In this document: positions 25,446-32,724 of the stretch, piece by piece
Layout: each line of letters begins with the position of its first letter
How positions within the stretch are numbered: position 1 is the stretch's first letter
Notes under the pieces: model-generated
Told to the model about the DNA's origin: nothing
Database searches by the model: none
The model's input: only the letters and a program-made list of their open reading frames with translations
NCBI GenBank assembly: GCA_902578845.1
Contig: CACHEM010000011.1
Coordinates: 1-32,724, forward strand
DNA length: 32,724 bases
Direction of reading: 5' to 3'
Source of the DNA: an uncultured Prochlorococcus sp.
GTDB lineage: Bacteria; Cyanobacteriota; Cyanobacteriia; PCC-6307; Cyanobiaceae
Translations under genes and position numbers: made by a program

Positions 25446-26549
25446 TTAATTGTTAAGTAATTTGTCTCTATTTGCTTGCATAAGGGCTTCTTTCTTATCA
25501 ACATTTATCATTTCATTAATCATCTCTTCTAAAGAAATCTTAGGTTGCCATCCTAATTTATTGAAAGCTTTCATTGGGTCGCCAAGTAATTGGTCTACCT
25601 CAGAAGGCCTAAAATAACGAGAATCAACTCTTACAACAATTTCATTTGTATCTGCCCTTCTACCTATCTCATCGACCCCCTCATTTTCCCAGATTATTGA
25701 GGGGGAATTTAGTCCCTCGCTCCATCCAAGCTTTTCAGCACTTAACTCAATAAATCTTCTAACTGTTTCCATTCTGCCTGTAGCAATTACAAAATCTTCA
25801 GGTTTTTCTTGTTGTAACATAAGCCATTGCATTTCTACATAGTCTTTTGCATGCCCCCAATCTCTTTTGGCATCAAGATTTCCCATATAAAGACATTTGT
25901 CTAATCCCTGATCTATTCTTGATAATCCTCTAGTGATTTTTCTAGTAACAAAAGTCTCACCTCTTCTTGGGCTCTCATGATTAAATAGTATGCCATTACA
26001 GGCATATATACCATATGATTCCCTATAATTCACAGTTATCCAATATGCATAAAGCTTAGCTACACCATAAGGGCTTCTAGGGTAGAAAGGTGTTAGTTCA
26101 TTTTGTGGAACTTCTTGGACTTTCCCATATAATTCACTTGTACTGGCTTGATAAAGTTTAGTTTTTTTTTCTAAATTCAAGATTTTTATTGCCTCAAGAA
26201 TTCTAAGTGTTCCAAGGGCATCGCTATTAGCTGTATACTCTGGGGATTCAAAACTTACTGCTACATGACTTTGAGCTCCTAAATTGTATATCTCATCTGG
26301 ACAAATTTTGTTGATAACTTTTGTTATATTCGTACTATCTGTTAAATCTCCATAATGCAGTATAAATCTCTGATTGTTGTCGTGAGGATCTTGATACAAG
26401 TGATCAATTCTTGAAGTATTTAAACTACTTGATCTTCTTTTGATTCCATGAACTTCATATCCTTTGTTGAGAAGAAACTCTGCTAGATAACTACCATCTT
26501 GACCAGTTACACCAGTAATTAAAGCAACTTTTTTATTATGATTTGACAT
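25446..26549 (-). CDS. gmd: GDP-mannose 4,6-dehydratase
   Basis: Gmd converts GDP-mannose (made by ManC) to GDP-4-keto-6-deoxymannose, using bound NADP. Over 367 residues the family signature is continuous: [17 protein letters not shown] (9-25), [18 protein letters not shown] (35-52), [14 protein letters not shown] (88-101), STSELYG (136-142), the catalytic SPYGVAK (Y161, K165), and [16 protein letters not shown]. The end [13 protein letters not shown] is also typical. The ATG at 26549 gives a short polar lead before the first strand. It is divergent from galE across 143 bases and leads the gmd-fcl pair. Confidence 0.97.
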   Translation of the reverse strand: MSNHNKKVALITGVTGQDGSYLAEFLLNKGYEVHGIKRRSSSLNTSRIDHLYQDPHDNNQRFILHYGDLTDSTNITKVINKICPDEIYNLGAQSHVAVSFESPEYTANSDALGTLRILEAIKILNLEKKTKLYQASTSELYGKVQEVPQNELTPFYPRSPYGVAKLYAYWITVNYRESYGIYACNGILFNHESPRRGETFVTRKITRGLSRIDQGLDKCLYMGNLDAKRDWGHAKDYVEMQWLMLQQEKPEDFVIATGRMETVRRFIELSAEKLGWSEGLNSPSIIWENEGVDEIGRRADTNEIVVRVDSRYFRPSEVDQLLGDPMKAFNKLGWQPKISLEEMINEMINVDKKEALMQANRDKLLNN

Positions 26550-26597
26550 TTATGAAAAACACAATAACTTTAAGTATATGTGAGAGAGTATTAGTTA

Positions 26598-26603
26598 ATT
26601 ATA
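26598..26603 (-). promoter_or_regulatory. Candidate -10 box for gmd-fcl
   Basis: On the minus strand a perfect TATAAT (26603-26598) lies about 48 bases upstream of the gmd ATG. No good -35 element is found at 16-18 bases; the best near match, TTGAGA, sits only 14 bases away. No clear signal is visible for the divergent galE. Confidence 0.25.
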
Positions 26604-26692
26604 TATATTTCCAAATTTCTCAAATATTGTATTACGAAGATATTTATTTTCAATCAAATTGCTAAATTAAGTTTGAAATAATAAAAACTTTT

Positions 26693-27748
26693 TTGACTTC
26701 AATCTTAGTAACTGGTGGGGCTGGTTTTATTGGGTCTCATACATGTTTATATCTTTTAGAAAAAGGCTACGAAATCTTTGTAATTGATTCTTTTATAAAT
26801 AGCTCATTTAAATCTCTTAATAGCGTTTTACTTACCTTAGAAAAAATGAATCTGTTTAGAGAAGATAAATTACACTTATTTAAAGGTGATTTGAGGATCT
26901 TAGATGATATTGAAAAAGTGTTTCAGAATGCTTTGGAGATTAATAAACCAATATCAAGAGTCATCCATTTCGCAGGCTTAAAATCCATAACAGAGTCAAA
27001 TAGAGAACCTATAAAGTACTGGGAATCTAATGTGGTGGGAACAATAAATCTTTTAAAAATTATGAAAAAATATGACTGTAGAAATATTGTTTTTAGCAGT
27101 AGCGCATCAGTATATAAAGGATCTTCAAAAAAACTTCTTTTTGAGAGTGATACTTGTGAGCCCTTCAATCCCTATGGAAATACAAAGTTAGCAATTGAAA
27201 AGATTCTTTTAAATCTTTTTGATAGTGATCCTTTAAATTGGAGAATTGCATGTTTAAGATACTTTAACCCTGTTGGAGCACACGAATATGGTTTGATGGG
27301 AGAGGACCCTGTCACTAATACAGACAATATATTTCCAAAGCTAACAAAAGTTGCTATGGGTAATCTAGAAAAAATTAAAATTTTTGGTTCTAATTGGCCC
27401 ACAAAAGATGGTACATGTGTAAGAGACTATATTCATGTAATGGATGTTGCAGAAGGACATTTATACGCATTAAATTACTTAATAAATAATAATCCTCAAA
27501 TTTTAACCCTTAATTTAGGAACGGGTAAGGGAACGAGTGTTTTAGAACTTATAAGAATTTTTGAAAAAGCTAATAATGTATTGATCCCCTTTTCCTTTGT
27601 TGATAGGCGACCTGGAGAAACTGCATATGTAGTTGCGGATAATTCAATGGCTAAAAAATTATTAAATTGGGCTCCACAAAGAAATATCCATGACATTTGT
27701 AAAGATGGTTGGAATTGGCAGATTAAGAATCCAAATGGATTTCAATGA
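26693..27748 (+). CDS. galE: UDP-glucose 4-epimerase
   Basis: GalE interconverts UDP-glucose and UDP-galactose with bound NAD. The 351-residue protein starts SILVTGGAGFIGSHTC (3-18) and has HFAGLKSITES (92-102), FSSSASVY (134-141), the catalytic NPYGNTK (Y161, K165), LRYFNPVGAHEYGLMGEDP and GTCVRDYIHVMD, all GalE hallmarks. The longer loop at 39-62 is common in this family. The start is TTG at 26693, directly before the first strand, with no suitable ATG. A gap of 133 bases precedes manC. It supplies galactose for the glycan and, with ugd and the glucuronate epimerase, draws on the same UDP-glucose pool. Confidence 0.95.
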   Translation: MTSILVTGGAGFIGSHTCLYLLEKGYEIFVIDSFINSSFKSLNSVLLTLEKMNLFREDKLHLFKGDLRILDDIEKVFQNALEINKPISRVIHFAGLKSITESNREPIKYWESNVVGTINLLKIMKKYDCRNIVFSSSASVYKGSSKKLLFESDTCEPFNPYGNTKLAIEKILLNLFDSDPLNWRIACLRYFNPVGAHEYGLMGEDPVTNTDNIFPKLTKVAMGNLEKIKIFGSNWPTKDGTCVRDYIHVMDVAEGHLYALNYLINNNPQILTLNLGTGKGTSVLELIRIFEKANNVLIPFSFVDRRPGETAYVVADNSMAKKLLNWAPQRNIHDICKDGWNWQIKNPNGFQ

Positions 27749-27821
27749 TTAAGTTGTTTGAAATCTTAATGTAATTCTTTTGAGTCAAAAAATCCTTTAA
27801 TTTTACTTTTCCCAATCTGTA

Positions 27822-27850
27822 TTTACATCTAATGACAAAAATAATAAAAT
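27822..27850 (+). promoter_or_regulatory. Candidate promoter for manC
   Basis: TTTACA (27822-27827, five of six to TTGACA) and TAAAAT (27845-27850, five of six to TATAAT) are spaced by 17 bases. The predicted start near 27857 leaves a leader of about 25 bases before the manC ATG. This is the best sigma-70-like match I found in the window. Confidence 0.45.
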
Positions 27851-27881
27851 AATAAAATGTTTAGAATAAAACAATAATTTA

Positions 27882-29315
27882 ATGATAAGTGGAGACATTG
27901 TACCAGTAATTTTATGTGGGGGATCAGGAACTAGGCTTTGGCCACTATCAAGAAAAAGTTATCCCAAACAATTTTTAAAATTAAATTCAAAAAGTGAAAG
28001 ATCGCTTTTGCAGCAAACACAAGAAAGATTATCTAAATTATCCCACCTTAAACAACCAATATTAATTTGTAACGAAGAACATAGATTCATTGCGGCAGAG
28101 CAAATGCGAGAAATAAATGTTAAACCTCAAGCAATTATTTTAGAAACAATTGCTAAAAATACAGCACCAGCAATAACTTTGGCCGCATTGAAAGCTTTAG
28201 AAGTGGGAAATGATCCTGTTCTTATAATTTTAGCGGCTGACCATCTTATAAATCAAAATCATAATTTTCTAAATTCATTAGAAAGAGCATTTGAATATGC
28301 TATTGATGATAAATTAGTAACTTTTGGAGTTATTCCGACCTATGCAGAAACTGGATATGGTTACATTGAATCTGAAGAAGAATTAAATTTACAGACATTA
28401 GAAGGTGTAAATATAAAAAAATTTATAGAGAAGCCTGATAAGTCTATTGCTGAAAAACTTATTCTTGAAAAAAAATACTCTTGGAATAGTGGAATGTTTG
28501 TTTTTAAAGCAAAGACTTTTATTGATGAATTAAAGAAATTTGAACCTAAGATACTTTCCAATTGTATAGATTCTTTGAAAATGTCTGCAAAAGATCTTGA
28601 CTTTGAAAGAGTAAATAATGATTGTTTTTCAAAATGTCCCTCTATTTCCATTGATAATGCTGTAATGGAAAAAACAAAGTCAGGAATAGTTGTTCCTCTT
28701 GATGCTAAGTGGAGTGATATTGGTAATTGGAAATCACTTTGGGAGTATGAAGAGAAAAATTCAGAGGGAAATGTTATTCAAGGTAAGGTTTTAGATAAGG
28801 AAATTTATAATTGTTTTGTAAAATCCGAATCGAAATTAATAGTAGGTTATGGGCTGAAAAATTTAATAATTGTTGAAACAACTGATGCTATTTTGATAGC
28901 TGATAAAAATTATGTACATAATTTGAAAGAATTAGTTGAAGAACTTAAGGCTAATAAGATTGAAGAGGCTACTGTTCATAAGAAAGCTCATAGGCCTTGG
29001 GGAAATTATTTTTCTGTAGCTAGTGGTAAAACTTGGCAAGTTAAAAAAATAGAGGTAAAGCCTGGGGCTGCCTTATCTTTACAAATGCATTACCACAGAG
29101 CTGAACATTGGATTGTTGTTTCTGGCACTGCATTAGTTGAGATAGATGGTGATAAGAAATTATTATCTAAGAATCAAAGTGTTTACGTACCACTAGGCTC
29201 TAAGCATCGTTTATCTAACCCTGGTAAGTTAAATCTAATTTTAATTGAAGTTCAAAGTGGTTCTTATCTTGGCGAAGATGACATTCATAGGTTCGTTGAT
29301 GATTATGGTAGATAA
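27882..29315 (+). CDS. manC: Mannose-1-phosphate guanylyltransferase / mannose-6-phosphate isomerase
   Basis: A 477-residue bifunctional enzyme. The N-terminal nucleotidyltransferase domain has LCGGSGTRLWPLSRKSYPKQ (11-30), the guanylyltransferase loop, and FIEKPD (about 180-185). The C-terminal domain is a type II mannose-6-phosphate isomerase cupin, with RPWGNYFS, KPGAALSLQMHYHRAEHW (read in part, about 392-410) and VPLGSKHRL. It makes GDP-mannose from mannose-1-phosphate and can form mannose-6-phosphate from fructose-6-phosphate. It therefore feeds Gmd-Fcl as well as any mannosyltransferase. The ATG start gives MISGDIVPVILCGG. The full length matches ManC/AlgA. It is monocistronic-looking, with gaps of 133 and 97 bases on either side. 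Confidence 0.96.
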   Translation: MISGDIVPVILCGGSGTRLWPLSRKSYPKQFLKLNSKSERSLLQQTQERLSKLSHLKQPILICNEEHRFIAAEQMREINVKPQAIILETIAKNTAPAITLAALKALEVGNDPVLIILAADHLINQNHNFLNSLERAFEYAIDDKLVTFGVIPTYAETGYGYIESEEELNLQTLEGVNIKKFIEKPDKSIAEKLILEKKYSWNSGMFVFKAKTFIDELKKFEPKILSNCIDSLKMSAKDLDFERVNNDCFSKCPSISIDNAVMEKTKSGIVVPLDAKWSDIGNWKSLWEYEEKNSEGNVIQGKVLDKEIYNCFVKSESKLIVGYGLKNLIIVETTDAILIADKNYVHNLKELVEELKANKIEEATVHKKAHRPWGNYFSVASGKTWQVKKIEVKPGAALSLQMHYHRAEHWIVVSGTALVEIDGDKKLLSKNQSVYVPLGSKHRLSNPGKLNLILIEVQSGSYLGEDDIHRFVDDYGR

Positions 29316-29344
29316 GGATATTTATGTTTTTGTTTATTGAATTT

Positions 29345-29382
29345 GAATAACTTAAATATTCTTAATGGTATATCAGTTATTC
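29345..29382 (+). terminator. Possible weak terminator after manC
   Basis: A perfect eight-base inverted repeat, GAATAACT at 29345-29352 and AGTTATTC at 29375-29382, is followed by TTTTATTA. The 22-base loop is long and the stem has only two G-C pairs, so the hairpin is weak. It may be a terminator 30 bases after the manC stop, or chance. Confidence 0.25.
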
Positions 29383-29412
29383 TTTTATTAGGGTTTTGAT
29401 TCGTTAACTAGA

Positions 29413-30465
29413 ATGAGTTTAAGTGATAAGACAATACTAATTACTGGTGCAGCAGGATTTATTGGTGGAGCAGTTATTAAAAGTTTTTTGGCAAAAAGAT
29501 TAAAAATTATAGGTATTGATAATCTAAATACTTATTACAATAAACTCCTAAAGGAGGAAAGAATAAAAACTATACAAGAATCCAATTTAAATAATTTGTT
29601 TACATTTATTAAACAAGATATAAAAAATCTCAATCACATTAATCAAATTTTTGAAAAATATAAACCTGACATAGTTATAAATCTTGCTGCGCAGGCTGGA
29701 GTTAGATACTCATTAGATAATCCTATTTCATATTTAGATAGTAATCTTTTGGGTTTCTTAAACATACTTGAAGCCTCCAGAAATCATAAAATTGAACATC
29801 TAATTTATGCTTCTAGTAGTTCAGTATATGGTGGAAATAAGTTAATGCCTTTTAACGAAAATCAATCTGCAGATCATCCTTTGAGTCTCTACGCAGCAAC
29901 GAAAAAGTCAAATGAAATGATGGCTCATTCTTATAGCCATTTATTTCAAATACCCTCCACAGGGTTAAGATTCTTCACTGTATATGGTCCATATGGCAGG
30001 CCAGATATGGCACCAATGATTTTTGCTGATTCAATACTGAGGCAAAAACCAATAAATGTTTTCAATAATGGAGATATGTCAAGAGATTTTACATATATCG
30101 ATGATGTGGTTGATGCGATTTATAAATGTTGTTTAAAAAAAGCTTCAGCAAATAAAAGTTTTTACAATAAAAATCCAGAACCCTCGACTTCTTTTGCTCC
30201 ACACAGAATTTTTAATGTAGGAAGTGGAAGGCCTATTAATTTAATGGAATTTATAGAAAAATTAGAAAATGAATTAGGAGTTAAAGCTATAAAAAAAATG
30301 GAATCAATGCAGCCAGGAGATGTGAAATCTACCCTTGCAGATATCAATGGCCTACAAAGCTGGATCGAATATAATCCAAATACTTCTTTAAGTATAGGCA
30401 TCCAAAATTTTGCGGATTGGTATAAAAAATATTTTCAATCAAATTATTACATTCAACCCAACTAA
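29413..30465 (+). CDS. UDP-glucuronate 4-epimerase
   Basis: A 350-residue extended SDR that best fits the UDP-glucuronate 4-epimerase group (CapI/LpsL type), which makes UDP-galacturonate. Supporting stretches are ILITGAAGFIGGAV (8-21), IDNLNTYYNKLLKEERI (35-51), NLAAQAGVRYSLDNP (90-104), YASSSSVYGGN (132-142), catalytic LYAATKK (Y160, K164) and FFTVYGPYGRPDMA. DNLNxYYxxxLKxxR is a clear marker of this family versus GalE. A shorter than usual loop follows DVVDAI. The ATG at 29413 is followed at once by the first strand. Together with ugd and uxs it forms a UDP-glucuronate branch. A different uronic-acid epimerase function is possible. Confidence 0.88.
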   Translation: MSLSDKTILITGAAGFIGGAVIKSFLAKRLKIIGIDNLNTYYNKLLKEERIKTIQESNLNNLFTFIKQDIKNLNHINQIFEKYKPDIVINLAAQAGVRYSLDNPISYLDSNLLGFLNILEASRNHKIEHLIYASSSSVYGGNKLMPFNENQSADHPLSLYAATKKSNEMMAHSYSHLFQIPSTGLRFFTVYGPYGRPDMAPMIFADSILRQKPINVFNNGDMSRDFTYIDDVVDAIYKCCLKKASANKSFYNKNPEPSTSFAPHRIFNVGSGRPINLMEFIEKLENELGVKAIKKMESMQPGDVKSTLADINGLQSWIEYNPNTSLSIGIQNFADWYKKYFQSNYYIQPN

Positions 30466-30496
30466 ATATTTTGGAATGTCATTTAAACTCTCGTGT

Positions 30497-30522
30497 TATT
30501 ATTAGTTTTAAAACTTATAATA
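30497..30522 (+). promoter_or_regulatory. Near-perfect palindrome covering a TATAAT box upstream of uxs
   Basis: The arms TATTATTAGTTTT (30497-30509) and AAAACTTATAATA (30510-30522) are inverted copies with one mismatch (30503/30516), 12 of 13 pairs. TATAAT at 30516-30521 lies within the right arm, 18 bases before the uxs ATG. It could be a promoter overlapped by an operator. No good -35 sequence is seen, and AT-rich DNA gives palindromes by chance. Confidence 0.35.
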
Positions 30523-30539
30523 TTTAGATTTCTTTAAGA

Positions 30540-31478
30540 ATGAGTAATAACTCCTTTAGAGTGAATTTAGTTACAGGTGGGGCTGGGTTCCTAGGTTCTC
30601 ACTTAATTGACAGACTTATGGAGAATGGGGAGGAAGTAATTTGTATTGATAATTTTTTTACTGGAACAAAAATAAATGTACTTAAATGGATTAATAATCC
30701 CAATTTCGAATTAATAAGACATGATATTACTAAGCCTATAACTCTTGAAGTAAATAAAATTTGGCATCTAGCATGCCCTGCTTCACCAATTCACTATCAA
30801 TTTAATCCAATCAAAACCGCTAAAACAAGCTTTTTAGGGACTTATAATATGTTGGGTTTAGCAAAAAGAGTCGGAGCTAAATTTCTTCTCGCCAGTACTA
30901 GTGAAATTTATGGAGATCCTGAGATTCATCCTCAGCCAGAAACATATAGAGGGAATGTTAATCCAATAGGGATAAGAAGTTGTTACGACGAGGGTAAACG
31001 AATTGCTGAAACGTTAACTTTTGATTATAAAAGATCGCATCAAATAGAAACTAAAGTAGCTCGTATTTTTAATACTTATGGTCCAAGGATGCTTGCTAAT
31101 GATGGAAGGGTTGTAAGCAATTTAATTATGCAAGGATTAAATTGTGAAAACATGACATTATATGGTGATGGGAGTCAAACACGTTCCTTCTGTTATGTTG
31201 ATGATTTAATCGATGGAATTATAAAATTAATGAACTCTAATGAAAGTGGACCAATAAATTTAGGAAATCCTAATGAAACAACAATTTTGGGCTTGGCAAA
31301 AATTATTTCAAGAAAATTGAATATTAAAGAAAATTTTGTCTTTAAGGATCTTCCTCAAGATGACCCTTTACAAAGAAAACCAATTATAAGAAATGCAATA
31401 GAAAAGTTAAATTGGAATCCAAAAATTGATCTTAATAATGGACTTGAGAAGACAATAAGTTATTTTAAAACCTTATAA
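30540..31478 (+). CDS. uxs: UDP-glucuronate decarboxylase (UDP-xylose synthase)
   Basis: UXS oxidises and decarboxylates UDP-glucuronate to UDP-xylose with bound NAD. The 312-residue protein has LVTGGAGFLGSHL (10-22), CIDNFFTGTKIN (35-46), IRHDITKP (59-66), HLACPASPIHYQFNP (76-90), TSEIYGDPE (120-128), the catalytic SCYDEGKR (Y149, K153) and RIFNTYGPRM, all UXS hallmarks, and has no membrane anchor. The sequence reads like marine Synechococcus and Prochlorococcus homologues. ATG at 30540, 74 bases after the previous stop, with a palindrome in that gap. It faces ugd, which makes its substrate, across 207 bases. Confidence 0.96.
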   Translation: MSNNSFRVNLVTGGAGFLGSHLIDRLMENGEEVICIDNFFTGTKINVLKWINNPNFELIRHDITKPITLEVNKIWHLACPASPIHYQFNPIKTAKTSFLGTYNMLGLAKRVGAKFLLASTSEIYGDPEIHPQPETYRGNVNPIGIRSCYDEGKRIAETLTFDYKRSHQIETKVARIFNTYGPRMLANDGRVVSNLIMQGLNCENMTLYGDGSQTRSFCYVDDLIDGIIKLMNSNESGPINLGNPNETTILGLAKIISRKLNIKENFVFKDLPQDDPLQRKPIIRNAIEKLNWNPKIDLNNGLEKTISYFKTL

Positions 31479-31685
31479 AGGTATATTAAAATTTGCCTCA
31501 AGAAAAATAAAAGTCCAGATTCAATAAACTTATCCTTATGTATTTATCAGGTATATATTTTATAAATTTTTTTTAAAGGCTTTAAGTGTTTGTCATGTAT
31601 TATCAAAGTAAAACAAGAAAATTTGTATAGTATAAATACTTTTTAGTGCAGATTGAAGGCTTTGCCGATTAAATAAATTTTTATT

Positions 31686-32724
31686 TTAATCAGTAATTTT
31701 TGCAGTTTTTTTATTAGCGCCATGACCAAGTTTCCAAATATTAAGATCTTTTTCTTCAAATTTTTCAAAGTCAATTACATCTCTACAATCAAAAATCCAA
31801 GAAGGTTTTCTCATTAGGCTTGAAAGGATAGACCAATTAATATTTTTGAAATCGTGCCATTCAGTTAATATAACAATGGCATCTGCACCTTTTGCAAGTT
31901 CCTCGTAAGAAGAGACAGGCTCAACTTGTGTCATCACGTTAATAGAATCATCTTTTGCGGAACTAGATTCAATTAATTCGTTCAATATTTTTGTATTGTT
32001 AACTTTAGGATCAAATATAGCTAATTTAGCACCTTCAACTAAAAGTTTAGTACATATATTAATAGCAGGTGACTCTCTGGTATCATTTGTATTTTCTTTA
32101 AATGAAAAACCTAAAATTCCTATTTTTTTATTAGAAACTGTTCCAAATAATTTTTTTACAATTATGTTTGTTAATCTTTCTTGTTGCCATTGATTTATTT
32201 CAATAACTTGTTTCCAATAATCGGCAACTTCTTTCAATCCGTAAAGTTTACATATATAAATTAAATTTAGAATATCTTTTTTAAAACAACTTCCTCCAAA
32301 TCCTGGTCCGGATTTCAGAAAATGCTCACCAATCCGATAATCCATTCCAACAGCTTTCGCTACTTCTGATATATCTGCTCCAGTTTTTTCGCATAACGCT
32401 GAAATAGAGTTTATGGAACTAACTCTTTGAGCTAAGAAAGCATTTGCAGTTAATTTGGATAATTCAGAACTCCAAATATTAGTTTTTATTATCTTGTCTT
32501 CACTTACCCAATTTTTATATATATCTACTAAGGCATTTATTGCTAAATTATTTTCTCCTCCAATTAACACTCTGCTGGGTTTTATTAAATCATTTATGGC
32601 AGAGCCCTCAGCTAAAAATTCAGGACTTGACAAAACTGAAAAAGATTTTTTAGCAGTCTTTTTAAAATTTTGTTGAGAGGAAGAAAGAATATTTTTAATT
32701 ACTTCTGCAGTTTTTACTGGAATC
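31686..32724 (-). CDS. ugd: UDP-glucose 6-dehydrogenase, animal/plant-like type, 5' end outside window
   Basis: The frame is open from the right edge (first full codon at 32723) to the stop, giving 345 residues without the N-terminal Rossmann domain. Ugd makes UDP-glucuronate by two NAD-dependent oxidations. Visible are SSPEFLAEGSAI, the catalytic cysteine in GPGFGGSCFKKDILNL (Cys codon at 32288-32286), LKEVADYWKQVIEIN, IGILGFSFKENTNDTRESPA and AIFDPKV. The YWKQV and GSCFKKD-NL patterns agree with the animal and plant enzyme more than with the short Escherichia coli type. An apparent start at 32633 is an internal TTG, not the real beginning. It converges on uxs and supplies both uxs and the glucuronate epimerase. 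Confidence 0.95.
   Translation of the reverse strand, partial: IPVKTAEVIKNILSSSQQNFKKTAKKSFSVLSSPEFLAEGSAINDLIKPSRVLIGGENNLAINALVDIYKNWVSEDKIIKTNIWSSELSKLTANAFLAQRVSSINSISALCEKTGADISEVAKAVGMDYRIGEHFLKSGPGFGGSCFKKDILNLIYICKLYGLKEVADYWKQVIEINQWQQERLTNIIVKKLFGTVSNKKIGILGFSFKENTNDTRESPAINICTKLLVEGAKLAIFDPKVNNTKILNELIESSSAKDDSINVMTQVEPVSSYEELAKGADAIVILTEWHDFKNINWSILSSLMRKPSWIFDCRDVIDFEKFEEKDLNIWKLGHGANKKTAKITD

Noticed and set aside
27748..27770. Possible terminator hairpin ATTAAG/CTTAAT after galE
   Set aside because: Six-base stem with one G-C pair and an 11-base loop, without a clear T-run; too weak to support.
31629..31640. AGTATAAATACT followed by TTTT between uxs and ugd
   Set aside because: At most a four- or five-base stem with one G-C pair; not convincing as a bidirectional terminator. 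The rest of the 207-base gap shows nothing I can name.
32455..32676. Plus-strand open frame opposite ugd
   Set aside because: It is antisense to well-conserved UDP-glucose dehydrogenase sequence; a reading-frame shadow.
1..32724. Mobile elements, tRNA attachment sites, CRISPR arrays or toxin genes
   Set aside because: I looked for transposase or integrase motifs, tRNA-like cloverleaf elements and regularly spaced repeats and found none; the locus may still be a genomic island, but the window has no direct mobility gene.

Overview
The window is a cell-surface polysaccharide biosynthesis region from a very AT-rich bacterium, most likely a marine picocyanobacterium of the Prochlorococcus type. 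The reasons are the strong A/T bias in DNA and codons, very short intergenic gaps, little Shine-Dalgarno signal, and nucleotide-sugar enzymes (UDP-xylose synthase, animal/plant-like UDP-glucose dehydrogenase, GDP-mannose dehydratase) that read like marine Synechococcus/Prochlorococcus versions. The assignment rests on recalled family resemblance, not a search. I see no rRNA, tRNA, transposase, integrase, phage gene or CRISPR array, and no gene-free stretch over about 210 bases.

Layout. (1) 1-4251, minus strand: a four-gene operon of a WcaI-like GT4, a phytanoyl-CoA-dioxygenase-like Fe(II)/2-oxoglutarate enzyme, a GT-C membrane glycosyltransferase, and a GT2 that runs off the left edge. (2) 4347-10712, plus strand: a WcaJ-type initiating sugar-phosphate transferase, then a CDP-hexose cassette (RfbF, RfbG, a short-chain reductase, RfbE) and an exostosin-like protein. 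(3) 23194 down to 10723, minus strand: an eleven-gene, mostly overlapping or abutting operon with a Wzc-like tyrosine autokinase, a dual-specificity phosphatase, a DPM1/GtrB-like transferase, a CgeB-like GT, a GT2, a WcaF-like acetyltransferase, four GT4 enzymes and a Wzy-like polymerase. (4) 23332-24405, plus strand: a Wza-like outer-membrane export protein, divergent from wzc. (5) 24418-26549, minus strand: GDP-fucose synthesis (gmd, fcl). (6) 26693-31478, plus strand: galE, manC, UDP-glucuronate 4-epimerase and UDP-xylose synthase. (7) 31686 to the right edge, minus strand: UDP-glucose 6-dehydrogenase, N-terminus outside the window.

How it fits together. The set implies supply of GDP-mannose, GDP-fucose, UDP-galactose, UDP-glucuronate, UDP-galacturonate, UDP-xylose and a CDP-6-deoxyhexose. 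WcaJ would load the first sugar phosphate on undecaprenyl phosphate; about ten glycosyltransferases and an acetyltransferase would extend and decorate the repeat unit; Wzy would polymerise it; Wzc with its phosphatase would control chain growth; Wza would export the chain. The WcaF/WcaI/WcaJ/Gmd/Fcl/ManC/Wza/Wzc set resembles the Escherichia coli colanic-acid system, but no Wzx flippase is in the window and the phosphatase is not the usual Wzb type.

Most worth a second look: the CDP-sugar cassette without the RfbH deoxygenase, the dual-specificity phosphatase paired with the tyrosine kinase, the dioxygenase inside a glycan operon, the exostosin-like orphan, and a near-perfect palindrome covering a TATAAT box upstream of the UDP-xylose synthase.
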